A stretch of 34,674 nucleotides of DNA from Comamonas sp. (GTDB lineage Bacteria > Pseudomonadota > Gammaproteobacteria > Burkholderiales > Burkholderiaceae_C): NCBI GenBank assembly GCA_015478895.1, contig JADMKK010000016.1:1-34674 (forward strand), in the 5' to 3' direction. The first letter of the stretch is position 1. Every line of letters starts with the position of its first letter. The position numbers and the translations under genes were made by a program. Shown piece by piece: positions 17,009 through 25,016 of the stretch. Under the pieces are notes generated by a model. That model searched no databases. It was not told the origin of the DNA and saw only the letters and a list, made by a program, of their open reading frames with translations.

Positions 17009-19036
17009 GTGCGTCTTTCCAAGAAATCTACCTTTCCATCCTTCCATAGCCAGCAGCTACAGCGGTTGAGGCCGCCCGGCGTTGGGGGCAGTGGTCTGCG
17101 TGGTTTGCTGCTCATCTTGCTGGGTTTTGTGGTGGCAGCCATGCTGACTGCAGGCTTTGTAATGGCACAGTTTTTCGATGAGCGCAGCCAGGCCACCACT
17201 ACCGCGCAACAAACCTCCACAGCAGATCTCTGGGCGCGCATGCTCACCGCCCGCATGGAGGCGCACCAGCGGCTGCTGACCTCCATTGCCCAAGGCATGC
17301 ATTCGAGCTTGTTAGACAAGCCTGCAGTGCTGGATGCGCTGATGCAGCAAGACGGCTCCATGCTGCGCCTGTTCGAAAGCTTGCACGTTGCACTGCCCAA
17401 TGGCAGTTTGAGCCACCACGGTCAGGTCGGTGCGCCGGTAGAGCTGGACAGCTCAGGCCGCGATGGTTTGCGCCGTACCGTCAACGAAGGTAAACCCACC
17501 GTGGTCTATATGCAGCAAGTGGACGATACCCAGCACCTGCATGTGTTGCTGAGCGTACCTTTGCGCCAGGCCGAAGGCCATATTTCCGGGGCTTTGGCCG
17601 CCATCGTCAAATTGCCAGTGGCTGCGCTTTTACCCGAGCCAGTGAGCCTCTCCAAAGATGTGCAATACATGCTGGTGGGCAGTGATGGTGTGGTGCTGGT
17701 GCATTCTGAGGCGGGGCAGCGATGGCTGTCGATGAAAGAAGTCATGGGCCGCAACTGGGAGGAATGGCAGGCGCTGTCAGGGCCTTCTACCGCCAACGCT
17801 GATACCCGCCTGTGGGGTCAAGTACTGGCGACGCGGGTAGGCCTGCCTTTGCCGCAGTGGCAGGCCGTGGTGTTAAGGGATATGTCGCAGGACGGCGTAA
17901 TCCACCATTTTCCAACTAGCTTGTGGTGGATGCTGGGCCTGGCAGCAGCTTTTTTAACGCTGCTGGCTTGGTACTTGGTATGGCGCTGGATAGACCCCAG
18001 GGCAGAGCCTAATGACCCCCTTGATTCGCTGTTGAGCAGCCAAGGCACCGCAGATGATATCGCTGTGACTGCGCACTCTCCAGCGCAAGAGGAAAGTGCA
18101 GAGCCGCTGCTGAAAGTGCAGGCCCAAGCCATGGCCATGATGGAAGCCATGCCCTCCACGCTGATGCTGGAGCAAGATGGCCAGGTGCGTATGGCGACCG
18201 CGCAGCTAGCGGTGGTGCTGGGCTATATGTTGGAGGATCAGGAGCGTATGCCGATTGCTCGCTTTTTTGCCGACGCGCAAGTGCTCCAGCAAATCAGGGA
18301 CGAATTGGTCAGTCATGGCAGTTTTGAAGGTTTGATCGGGTTGAAAAAACGCGATGGGGATACGGTGCAGCTTGATGCGCTGGCGTGGACGCCTTCCAGT
18401 TTGCCCAGCGCCACCGTCTGGCAGCTGCGCCTGCCTTGGCGTTCGCGCAAGGTGGCCCCTTTACCGGGCGACCCTCAAGCCTGGCGCGACCTCCTGACTG
18501 GCCTGCCGAACCGTGAAGCATTTGTCTGGGGCTTGCAGTCGTGGACCAGCGAAAGCATGGCCGCATCCCAAGTGGCTGACCCCGCCCACTGTGTTTCCAT
18601 GCCTGCGCAGGGCTGCATTTTGTTCGCGGATGTGGACCACTTGGGCATGATCAATGAAATCACATCGCGAGAAATGGGCGACAAAGTGCTGCGCTACGTG
18701 GGGCGCTTGATTGCCAGTTATACGCAGCCGCTGGGCGATGTAGCGCGCCTGGGCGGGGATGAGTTTGCGGTGCTGTTGCCCGGCATCAGCTTGGCCCATG
18801 CACAAGGCGTGGCGCAGGCCTTGTGCGATGCTTTGTGGCGCTGGCAACCCAACTGGGGCGGTGAGCGCCACTGGGTCAGCATCAGCATTGGCGTGGTGGC
18901 TGCAGATACCTTGCGCCACGCTGCCAATGATGTGCTGCGCACGGCCGACATGGCGTGCTATGAAGCCAAGCGGCGCGGCCGCTGCCAGGTGGCAGTGGGG
19001 CAAGTGGTGGCGCCGCGCACCACAGGCGACCACTAA
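17009..19036 (+). CDS. Membrane-bound sensor diguanylate cyclase (GGDEF)
   Basis: A 675-residue inner-membrane protein. A membrane segment at about residues 30-52 is followed by a periplasmic sensor region (about 53-300, Cache-like in layout), then a second membrane segment (about 303-326), a PAS-like region (about 370-470) and a C-terminal GGDEF domain (about 490-665). The GGDEF domain has LTGLPNREAF and an intact ARLGGDEFAVLLPG motif, so it should synthesise c-di-GMP from GTP. The usual RxxD inhibitory site upstream of the motif is not visible. The start used is GTG 17009, which is uncertain. It is convergent with xdhB, only 25 bases away, and alone in its direction. No EAL domain is present. 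Confidence 0.88.
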   Translation: MRLSKKSTFPSFHSQQLQRLRPPGVGGSGLRGLLLILLGFVVAAMLTAGFVMAQFFDERSQATTTAQQTSTADLWARMLTARMEAHQRLLTSIAQGMHSSLLDKPAVLDALMQQDGSMLRLFESLHVALPNGSLSHHGQVGAPVELDSSGRDGLRRTVNEGKPTVVYMQQVDDTQHLHVLLSVPLRQAEGHISGALAAIVKLPVAALLPEPVSLSKDVQYMLVGSDGVVLVHSEAGQRWLSMKEVMGRNWEEWQALSGPSTANADTRLWGQVLATRVGLPLPQWQAVVLRDMSQDGVIHHFPTSLWWMLGLAAAFLTLLAWYLVWRWIDPRAEPNDPLDSLLSSQGTADDIAVTAHSPAQEESAEPLLKVQAQAMAMMEAMPSTLMLEQDGQVRMATAQLAVVLGYMLEDQERMPIARFFADAQVLQQIRDELVSHGSFEGLIGLKKRDGDTVQLDALAWTPSSLPSATVWQLRLPWRSRKVAPLPGDPQAWRDLLTGLPNREAFVWGLQSWTSESMAASQVADPAHCVSMPAQGCILFADVDHLGMINEITSREMGDKVLRYVGRLIASYTQPLGDVARLGGDEFAVLLPGISLAHAQGVAQALCDALWRWQPNWGGERHWVSISIGVVAADTLRHAANDVLRTADMACYEAKRRGRCQVAVGQVVAPRTTGDH

Positions 19037-19061
19037 GAGCCGCTCTAAAGACCGTGCCAGT

Positions 19062-21386
19062 TCACCGGCTCAGCGCTGCCAGTACGTTCTCGGCAGTAGC
19101 AGGCGCCTGCAATTGCACCACACCGCTTTTACCTTGCTGATCGCGTGCGCTGGCAACGGCGTGGCGCAGCGCTTCGTACACGCTGATGGCCAGCATAAAA
19201 GGCGGCTCGCCCACAGCCTTGCTGCCGCCTACGTTGTCTTCAAAGTTGGGCTCGTTAAACAGCTCCACCTTGAAGTGTTCTGGAATATCACCCGTGGCCG
19301 GGATTTTGTAAGTGCTGGGGGCATGCGTGGTCAGCACGCCCTTGTCGTTCCATACCAGTTGTTCAGTAGTAAGCCAGCCCATGCCCTGCACAAAGCCGCC
19401 TTCTACCTGGCCAATGTCAATCGCTGGGTTGATGCTTTTGCCCGCGTCATACAGCACATCAATGGCCAGCACCTTGGATTCGCCGGTCAGCGTATCGATG
19501 GCCACTTCGGTGCATGCCACGCCGTAGGCAAAGTAATAGAACGGACGGCCAGTCAACGTGGTTTTGTCGTAATGAATTTTGGGCGTGCGGTAAAAACCAT
19601 CGCTCCACAGCTGAATGCGGTTGGCATAGGCTGCTTTGACCACGGCGTTGAATTCGCGTGAGCCTTTCGCGGTGTGGATTTTCCCGCTCGAAAACGTCAC
19701 GGCACCGGCACCGCAGTGGTCGAGACCCGCCACAAAGGCTGCCAAGTTCTCGCGCACCGAGCGCGCTGCATATTGCGCGGCGCGGCCATTCAAATCGGTG
19801 CCGCTGCTGGCGGCGGTGGCGCTGGCGTTGGGTACTTTGCTGGTGTCGCTGGCCGTCACTTGCACCTGCGCCAGCGGCACGCCCAGTTCATCGGCGACGA
19901 TCTGCGCCACCTTGGTGTTCAGGCCCTGGCCCATTTCGGTGCCGCCATGGTTCACCTGCACCGTGCCGTCGGTATAGACATGTACCAGCGCGCCGGCCTG
20001 GTTGAACAGGGTGGCGGTGAAGCTGATGCCGAATTTCACCGGGGTCAGCGCCATGCCGCGCTGCAGCACCGCATTTTGCGCATTCCAAGCCGAAATGGCC
20101 GCTAGCCGTTGCTGGTAGCGGGCATCTAGCTCTAGTTTTTGTGTCATTGGCACGAGGAGGTTGTCCTCCACCGCCATCTGGTAGTGGGTCACGGCGCGGC
20201 CTGACTGCACATCGGCGTCGTAGTAATTGCGCCGGCGCACTTCCAGCGCATCCAGCCCCAGCGTGCGTGCAATGTCGCCCATGATGGCTTCAATCACGAT
20301 GACACCCTGCGGGCCGCCAAAGCCGCGAAAGGCGGTGTGGCTCTGCGTGTTGAGCTTGCAGCGGTAAGACGTAATGCTGACGTCTGACAAAAAGTAAGCG
20401 TTGTCCACGTGGAAGATGGCGCGGTCCGCCACCGGGCCGGACAGGTCAGCGCTAAAGCCGCAGTGCGCTGCCATCTCCAGCTTCAGGCCGGTAATCAGAC
20501 CGTGGCTGTCAAAGCCCACATCCCATTCGTAATCGAACGGATGGCGCTTGCCGGTGACCATGAAGTCATCATCGCGGTCCAGGCGCAGTTTGATCGGGCA
20601 GCCAAACTTGCGCGCGGCCAGCGCCGACCACACGGCCAGGTGGCCCGCTTGCGTTTCTTTGCCGCCAAACCCACCGCCCATGCGGCGGCACTGCACGGTG
20701 ACCGCGTGCGCACCAATGCCCAGCGCGTGCGCCACCCACTCCTGCACCTCGCCTGGGTGCTGGGTGCTGGAGTGCACGATCCACTGGTTTTGCTCGGCCG
20801 GAATCACGTAGGCAATCTGGCCTTCCAGATAGAAGTGCTCTTGCCCGCCCACTTGCATCGTGCCTTGCAGGCGGTGCGCGGCGCGGGCCAGGCCAGCATC
20901 GGCATTGCCACGCTGGACGTGTACCGGTGGCAGCACAAAGCTTTGCTGAGCGATGGCGGTTTTGGTATCCATGATCGCTGGCAGCGGCGTGATATCAGCT
21001 TGCACTTTGCGCGCAGCGCGGCGGGCGGCCATCACGCTGTCAGCCACCACCAGGCCAATCACTTGGCCGACGTGCCAGACCTTGTCGAGCGCAAAAATCG
21101 GCTCATCGTGGCCAAAAGCCGCAAGAATGGGGTCGCCCGGAATATCGGCGGCCAGCACCACGCCGCGCACGCCGGGCATGGCCAGCGCTTCGCTGCTGTC
21201 TACGCCATGCAGGGTGCCGTGGGCGACGGTGGAAAGAATGGGCGCGGCATACAGCGTGCCGCGCAGCTCAGGCAGATCGTCCAGATAGGGCGCAGCGCCC
21301 AGTACCTGCGCATGCGCGCTTTCGTGGATATTGGACTGACCTACCACGCCGGTAGTCATGGGGCTGTGCATCATGGCGGCATTCAT
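19062..21386 (-). CDS. xdhB: Xanthine dehydrogenase molybdopterin subunit XdhB
   Basis: A 774-residue catalytic subunit that hydroxylates hypoxanthine and xanthine to urate. Key motifs: RMGGGFGGKETQAG (the Glu corresponds to the substrate-binding Glu802 of bovine XDH), TAFRGFGGPQG (substrate-binding Arg), HGGTEMGQGLNTKVAQI, and AVGEPPFMLAISV, whose Glu is the catalytic base. Length and order fit bacterial XdhB. The ATG overlaps the xdhA stop by 4 bases (ATGA), so the two are translationally coupled. DNA at 20129-20141 repeats 13 bases of xdhA (22312-22324) and uses rare CTA leucine codons. No terminator is obvious in the 25-base gap to the convergent GGDEF gene. Confidence 0.96.
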   Translation of the reverse strand: MNAAMMHSPMTTGVVGQSNIHESAHAQVLGAAPYLDDLPELRGTLYAAPILSTVAHGTLHGVDSSEALAMPGVRGVVLAADIPGDPILAAFGHDEPIFALDKVWHVGQVIGLVVADSVMAARRAARKVQADITPLPAIMDTKTAIAQQSFVLPPVHVQRGNADAGLARAAHRLQGTMQVGGQEHFYLEGQIAYVIPAEQNQWIVHSSTQHPGEVQEWVAHALGIGAHAVTVQCRRMGGGFGGKETQAGHLAVWSALAARKFGCPIKLRLDRDDDFMVTGKRHPFDYEWDVGFDSHGLITGLKLEMAAHCGFSADLSGPVADRAIFHVDNAYFLSDVSITSYRCKLNTQSHTAFRGFGGPQGVIVIEAIMGDIARTLGLDALEVRRRNYYDADVQSGRAVTHYQMAVEDNLLVPMTQKLELDARYQQRLAAISAWNAQNAVLQRGMALTPVKFGISFTATLFNQAGALVHVYTDGTVQVNHGGTEMGQGLNTKVAQIVADELGVPLAQVQVTASDTSKVPNASATAASSGTDLNGRAAQYAARSVRENLAAFVAGLDHCGAGAVTFSSGKIHTAKGSREFNAVVKAAYANRIQLWSDGFYRTPKIHYDKTTLTGRPFYYFAYGVACTEVAIDTLTGESKVLAIDVLYDAGKSINPAIDIGQVEGGFVQGMGWLTTEQLVWNDKGVLTTHAPSTYKIPATGDIPEHFKVELFNEPNFEDNVGGSKAVGEPPFMLAISVYEALRHAVASARDQQGKSGVVQLQAPATAENVLAALSR

Positions 21387-22894
21387 ACGGAGACCTCTAC
21401 GCGAATATCTTCCAGCGATACGCCGGTGTGGCCCTGACTTTCCAGCCAGAAGCGCTGTAGCAAGCTGCCCAGCAGGTGCTTGCGATAGTGGCCACTGGCC
21501 CGGATGTCGGAGATGGGGTGGAACTCAGCCTCCAAGGCCGCCTGGGCAGCTTGCACGGTGGCCGCGTTCCAGGGCTGGCCGATCAGGGCGTGTTCTGTCT
21601 GTACCGCGCGGGCAGGCGTGGCAGCCACGCCGCCCGCGCCAATGCTGGCGGTCTGGACGATGCCGTCTTCGATGCCCAAATGGATCACCAGGCACACGGC
21701 GGAAATATCGTCATCCTGGCGCTTGCTGATTTTGTAGGCACGCAGCTGCTGCGTGGTAGTGCCAGTTTTTGGGAGCGGCACGTCGATGCGAACGACCAAC
21801 TCATCGGCCGCCATCACGTTCTGGCGGTAGCCGGTGTAGAGCTTTTCCAGCGGCAGGCTGCGCTCGCCGCGCACGCTGGCCAAAACCACCTGCGCATTCA
21901 AGGCGATCAGCAGCGGCATGGAGTCACCAATGGGTGAGCCATTGGCCACGTTGCCGCCCAGTGTGCCGCTGTTGCGCACGGGCAAGCCGGCAAAGCGTGT
22001 GGCAAATTTGTGCAACTGCGGCCAGTGAGATTGCAGCGCCGTAAAGGCTTCTTCCAGCGTAGCGGCGGCGCCAATGCGCAGTTGGCCTTGGGCTTTGTCT
22101 TGGGCAATGACTTTGAGTTCTGCGGCTGCCGTGACATCCAGCACCATCTCCAGGCGCTTGTGCTGTTTGGTGACCCACAGGCCTACATCGGTACAGCCTG
22201 CCACCACCTGTGCTTGCGGGTACTGCGCACGAATTTGTAGCAGCTCGCCCAGGCTGTCTGGGCGTTTGTAAGTGTTTTTATCTTGAGATTGAGTAGCTGC
22301 AACGGCAAGCTGCTCTAGTTTTTGAATAACCGTGGGTGCATCTACCGTAGCCACTGGCAAGCTGGCCATGTACTGCGCAGCATCCAGAATGGGACGGTAG
22401 CCGGTGCAGCGGCACAGATTGCCAGACAGCGCCTCCTGCGCACCTTGGCGATCCAGCGCGCTGCCGCAGGCATGGTTTTGGTACATGCCAAACATGCTCA
22501 TCACAAAACCGGGGGTGCAGAACCCGCATTGCGTGCCGTGGCACTGCACCAGCGCTTCCTGCACAGGGTGGAGGTCTTTGCCTGCGGGCAGGGCAATGTC
22601 AGGGTCTTGGGTCAAGTCCTCCACTGTCCACAGCGCCATACCATCAATGGAGTGCGCAAGGCGGATGCAGCTGTTGATGGCCTTGTAGTGCAATTGCGCC
22701 TGGCCTTGCGCATCGGTGACGCGCTCGCCCAGCACCACGGTGCATGCTCCGCAATCGCCTTCACCGCAGCCTTCTTTGGTGCCCGTGCAGTGCAAGTCTT
22801 CGCGCAACACTTCCAGCAAAGTGCGATCGGCAGGGATGTCATGCAGCGTGACAGGCTGGCCACGACGCAGAAAATGAAGAGGGCGTGAGGACAT
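21383..22894 (-). CDS. xdhA: Xanthine dehydrogenase Fe-S/FAD subunit XdhA
   Basis: A 503-residue small subunit that carries electrons from the Mo site to NAD. The first [2Fe-2S] domain has GTKEGCGEGDCGACTVVLGE, and the second has CHGTQCGFCTPGFVMSM with GNLCRCTGYRPILDA. A linker (about residues 180-205) leads to the FAD domain (PQAQVVAGCTDVGLWVT, LGGNVANGSPIGDSMPLLIAL) and a C-terminal CO-dehydrogenase-flavoprotein-like domain. I chose ATG 22894 (MSSRPLHFLRRGQ); the frame stays open to a TTG at 22909. The linker DNA at 22305-22324 resembles the intergenic repeat at 10911-10930. Its promoter region faces that of the unknown gene at 23136. Confidence 0.96.
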   Translation of the reverse strand: MSSRPLHFLRRGQPVTLHDIPADRTLLEVLREDLHCTGTKEGCGEGDCGACTVVLGERVTDAQGQAQLHYKAINSCIRLAHSIDGMALWTVEDLTQDPDIALPAGKDLHPVQEALVQCHGTQCGFCTPGFVMSMFGMYQNHACGSALDRQGAQEALSGNLCRCTGYRPILDAAQYMASLPVATVDAPTVIQKLEQLAVAATQSQDKNTYKRPDSLGELLQIRAQYPQAQVVAGCTDVGLWVTKQHKRLEMVLDVTAAAELKVIAQDKAQGQLRIGAAATLEEAFTALQSHWPQLHKFATRFAGLPVRNSGTLGGNVANGSPIGDSMPLLIALNAQVVLASVRGERSLPLEKLYTGYRQNVMAADELVVRIDVPLPKTGTTTQQLRAYKISKRQDDDISAVCLVIHLGIEDGIVQTASIGAGGVAATPARAVQTEHALIGQPWNAATVQAAQAALEAEFHPISDIRASGHYRKHLLGSLLQRFWLESQGHTGVSLEDIRVEVSV

Positions 22895-23135
22895 AAAGAA
22901 GCTTCGCAATAGGTATTGAGCTAATTAAGACACCCGTACCTGGGCGCGACATATGGTCTTTTGTATGAACCTCATTGCAGTTTTGCAATAAGGTAAAACC
23001 GAATCGTGACGAGGGGTTACGTGTGTTTAAGGGGTATATGGAGTTGTAAGCAATTTCTGTGCAAATTGACTACCCGTTGACAAATGCAGGCAATGGATAA
23101 AATTCGCTCCTGATTTTCTTGAACTTTTGCCGCTG
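22895..23135. promoter_or_regulatory. Divergent promoter region of xdhA and the membrane/coiled-coil gene
   Basis: At 22949-22970 the sequence CATATGGTCTTTTGTATGAAC has ATATG-N7-GTATG, the same layout as the permease element, so it is a possible further GntR site. For the rightward gene there is TTGACA at 23077-23082 with TAAAAT at 23098-23103 (spacing 15, shorter than ideal). No ORF or structured RNA is recognised here. Confidence 0.4.
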
Positions 23136-23930
23136 ATGAACTTTTCTTCTTTCCTGCGACGCGCCAAGAGTTCCCTCAAGTTCTGGTCTGCAGCGCAGCA
23201 GCCCGAACCTGCTTACCCCGATTTTCAGATTGACCAGGTTGCCGAGCGTGTGGCCAAGCTGACGGCTCCCGCGCCGAAAGAGCCTGCGCAGTTTCACTCC
23301 TTGGTGAAGCTGGCACCGATTCCGGTACCTCGCGAGGTGCGCAAAGAGAGTCAAGCGGTCTATATCGGGGCGTGGACAGGTACGGCGTTGCTGGCTTGGG
23401 GGGGCTTTGAAGTACCTACTGAGTGGTTGCTCTGGTATGGCGCTGTGGCTGTGCTGATTTTTGCGGCGTTGTTTCGCCTGGAAGGCCCGCGCACGCGCGC
23501 TGAGCGCCTGCAACGCGAAGCCGAGGTGCAGCGCTGCCATGCAGTCTATTTGCAGACTGAAGTGCGCTTAAAGCAAGTGCTCAGCGAAGGCTTTAACCAG
23601 CGCATGGATGCTTTCAACACGGTGCGAGCTGCCTATGACGTAGCGTGCCGCGACATGGACGCTGAAGATGCTGCACAAAACAGCAAGCTGCTCGCAATTT
23701 TGGCCAACCCCTTGAGCACCGACATCGCGCCGCAGGAGCAGTTGATGGAGCAGATGGACCTGATGGAGCGCAAGATGCTGCAATTGGTGGATGAAATGGA
23801 GGACTACTCCGACACCCACAAAGTAGCCATTGACGCCGCCATCATGGCTCGCCACAACGCCAGGTTGGCGTACTGGCAGGCCAAGCTGGACGAAGCCGCA
23901 TTGACCGGAGAAGCTGTTCAACAGCATTGA
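23136..23930 (+). CDS. Unknown membrane protein with coiled-coil tail
   Basis: A 264-residue protein I do not recognise. The N-terminal ~80 residues are polar, with PAYPDFQIDQVAERVAKLTAPAPKEP. Two adjacent hydrophobic stretches (about residues 75-92, YIGAWTGTALLAWGGF, and 98-112, WLLWYGAVAVLIFAALF) could form a membrane hairpin. The remainder is strongly helical and charged, likely coiled coil (TRAERLQREAEVQRCHAVYLQTEVRL..., QLMEQMDLMERKMLQLVDEMEDY). ATG 23136 is chosen; a TTG at 23127 is in frame. It points away from xdhAB and toward the LysR gene. No catalytic motif is visible. Confidence 0.7.
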   Translation: MNFSSFLRRAKSSLKFWSAAQQPEPAYPDFQIDQVAERVAKLTAPAPKEPAQFHSLVKLAPIPVPREVRKESQAVYIGAWTGTALLAWGGFEVPTEWLLWYGAVAVLIFAALFRLEGPRTRAERLQREAEVQRCHAVYLQTEVRLKQVLSEGFNQRMDAFNTVRAAYDVACRDMDAEDAAQNSKLLAILANPLSTDIAPQEQLMEQMDLMERKMLQLVDEMEDYSDTHKVAIDAAIMARHNARLAYWQAKLDEAALTGEAVQQH

Positions 23931-24006
23931 CCGAACCGAATAATCCCTGCCTTCACAGGCACTGCTGTCTTGGCATACTGGGTCGCTTTGGCGGCCCTTA
24001 TTCTTT

Positions 24007-24930
24007 ATGCGAGAAACCACGCCCTTTGAAAAAATCGACCTGCACCTGATACGTGTGTTGCATACGGTGATCGCCGAGCGCAGCGTGTCACGCGCTGCTG
24101 TGCGTCTGGGTATGCACCAGCCTGCAGTGTCGACCGCACTCAAGCGGCTGCGGCTATTGGCGGGCGACCCTATTTTGGTGCGCTCTGGCAGCGGCATGCA
24201 GCCCACCGATGCGGCGCTGCGCATGCTGGCCCCCACGGCCGCCATCTTGCAGGCAGCAGAAAGCCTGTTTACCGATGCACGGGCCTTTGATCCCCGCAGC
24301 TCCACGCGCAGCTTTCGCATTGCCGCCAGTGACTATCTGGACCCCATGTTCTTGCCCAGTGTGGTGGCCTATCTCAAGCGTGAGGCACCGCTGTGCTCGG
24401 TGGAAATCATGGCGCTGAGCCATGACAGCAACTATGCCGAGCAACTGGCACACGGCTTGGTCGATGTGGTGATTGGCAACTGGCCCCAGCCTCCGGCAGA
24501 TTTGCGCATGGCGCAATTGTTTGCGGATGACGTGGTGTGCCTGGTCAGCAAGAACCATCCTGCGGCGCGCCGCGGCTGGTCTGCCCAAGAATGGCTGGAG
24601 GCGGAGCACATTGCGCCCATGCCCACCCACCCTGGCGCCAAAGGCGTAGTGGACGATGCCTTGGAAGCCCAGGGTATGCGCCGCCATATTGCCGTGCGCT
24701 GTGCCCATTTTGGTTTGATGCCGCAGATGGTGGCATCGAGCTTGCTAGTTCTGACCACCGGACGCCAGTTTTGCGAGCGCTACGCCGCCCAGCTGTCGCT
24801 GGAAATTTTGCCGTGTCCTGTGGCTTTGCCCGCCATGACGTACTACCAGCTGTGGCATGACCGCACCCACCACAGTAGCGCAGGCCTGTGGCTGCGTGAA
24901 GCTTTTAAGAATATTGCCCTAAAGCTATGA
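24007..24930 (+). CDS. LysR family transcription regulator
   Basis: A 307-residue LysR-type regulator. The N-terminal helix-turn-helix is IDLHLIRVLHTVIAERSVSRAA, with HQPAVSTALKRLRLLAGDPILVRSG following. The C-terminal half (residues ~95-300) is a periplasmic-binding-protein-like effector domain (FRIAASDYLDPMFLPSVVAYL, LVDVVIGNWPQPPADLRMAQLF). It is 76 bases after the upstream gene and 86 bases before the ABC ATPase, all in the same direction. Unlike many LysR genes it is not divergent from its neighbours. It could control the ABC transporter operon or act elsewhere. The final codons overlap a small palindrome at 24921-24943. Confidence 0.92.
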   Translation: MRETTPFEKIDLHLIRVLHTVIAERSVSRAAVRLGMHQPAVSTALKRLRLLAGDPILVRSGSGMQPTDAALRMLAPTAAILQAAESLFTDARAFDPRSSTRSFRIAASDYLDPMFLPSVVAYLKREAPLCSVEIMALSHDSNYAEQLAHGLVDVVIGNWPQPPADLRMAQLFADDVVCLVSKNHPAARRGWSAQEWLEAEHIAPMPTHPGAKGVVDDALEAQGMRRHIAVRCAHFGLMPQMVASSLLVLTTGRQFCERYAAQLSLEILPCPVALPAMTYYQLWHDRTHHSSAGLWLREAFKNIALKL

Positions 24931-24976
24931 AATATATAGCTTTGAATCGAAGCTAAAGCGGCTGTATAGCCGCTTT
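24921..24976 (+). terminator. Two tandem hairpins after the LysR gene
   Basis: AAAGCTAT / ATAGCTTT (24921-24943) overlaps the lysR stop codon. It is followed by AAAGCGGCT / AGCCGCTTT with loop GTAT (24955-24976), which resembles an intrinsic terminator but is followed only by CCCTAATC, then a T-run ten bases later. It may partly separate lysR from the ABC operon. Confidence 0.5.
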
Positions 24977-25016
24977 CCCTAATCAGACTTTTTTTGAAAC
25001 TGAGACAATCTCGCGC

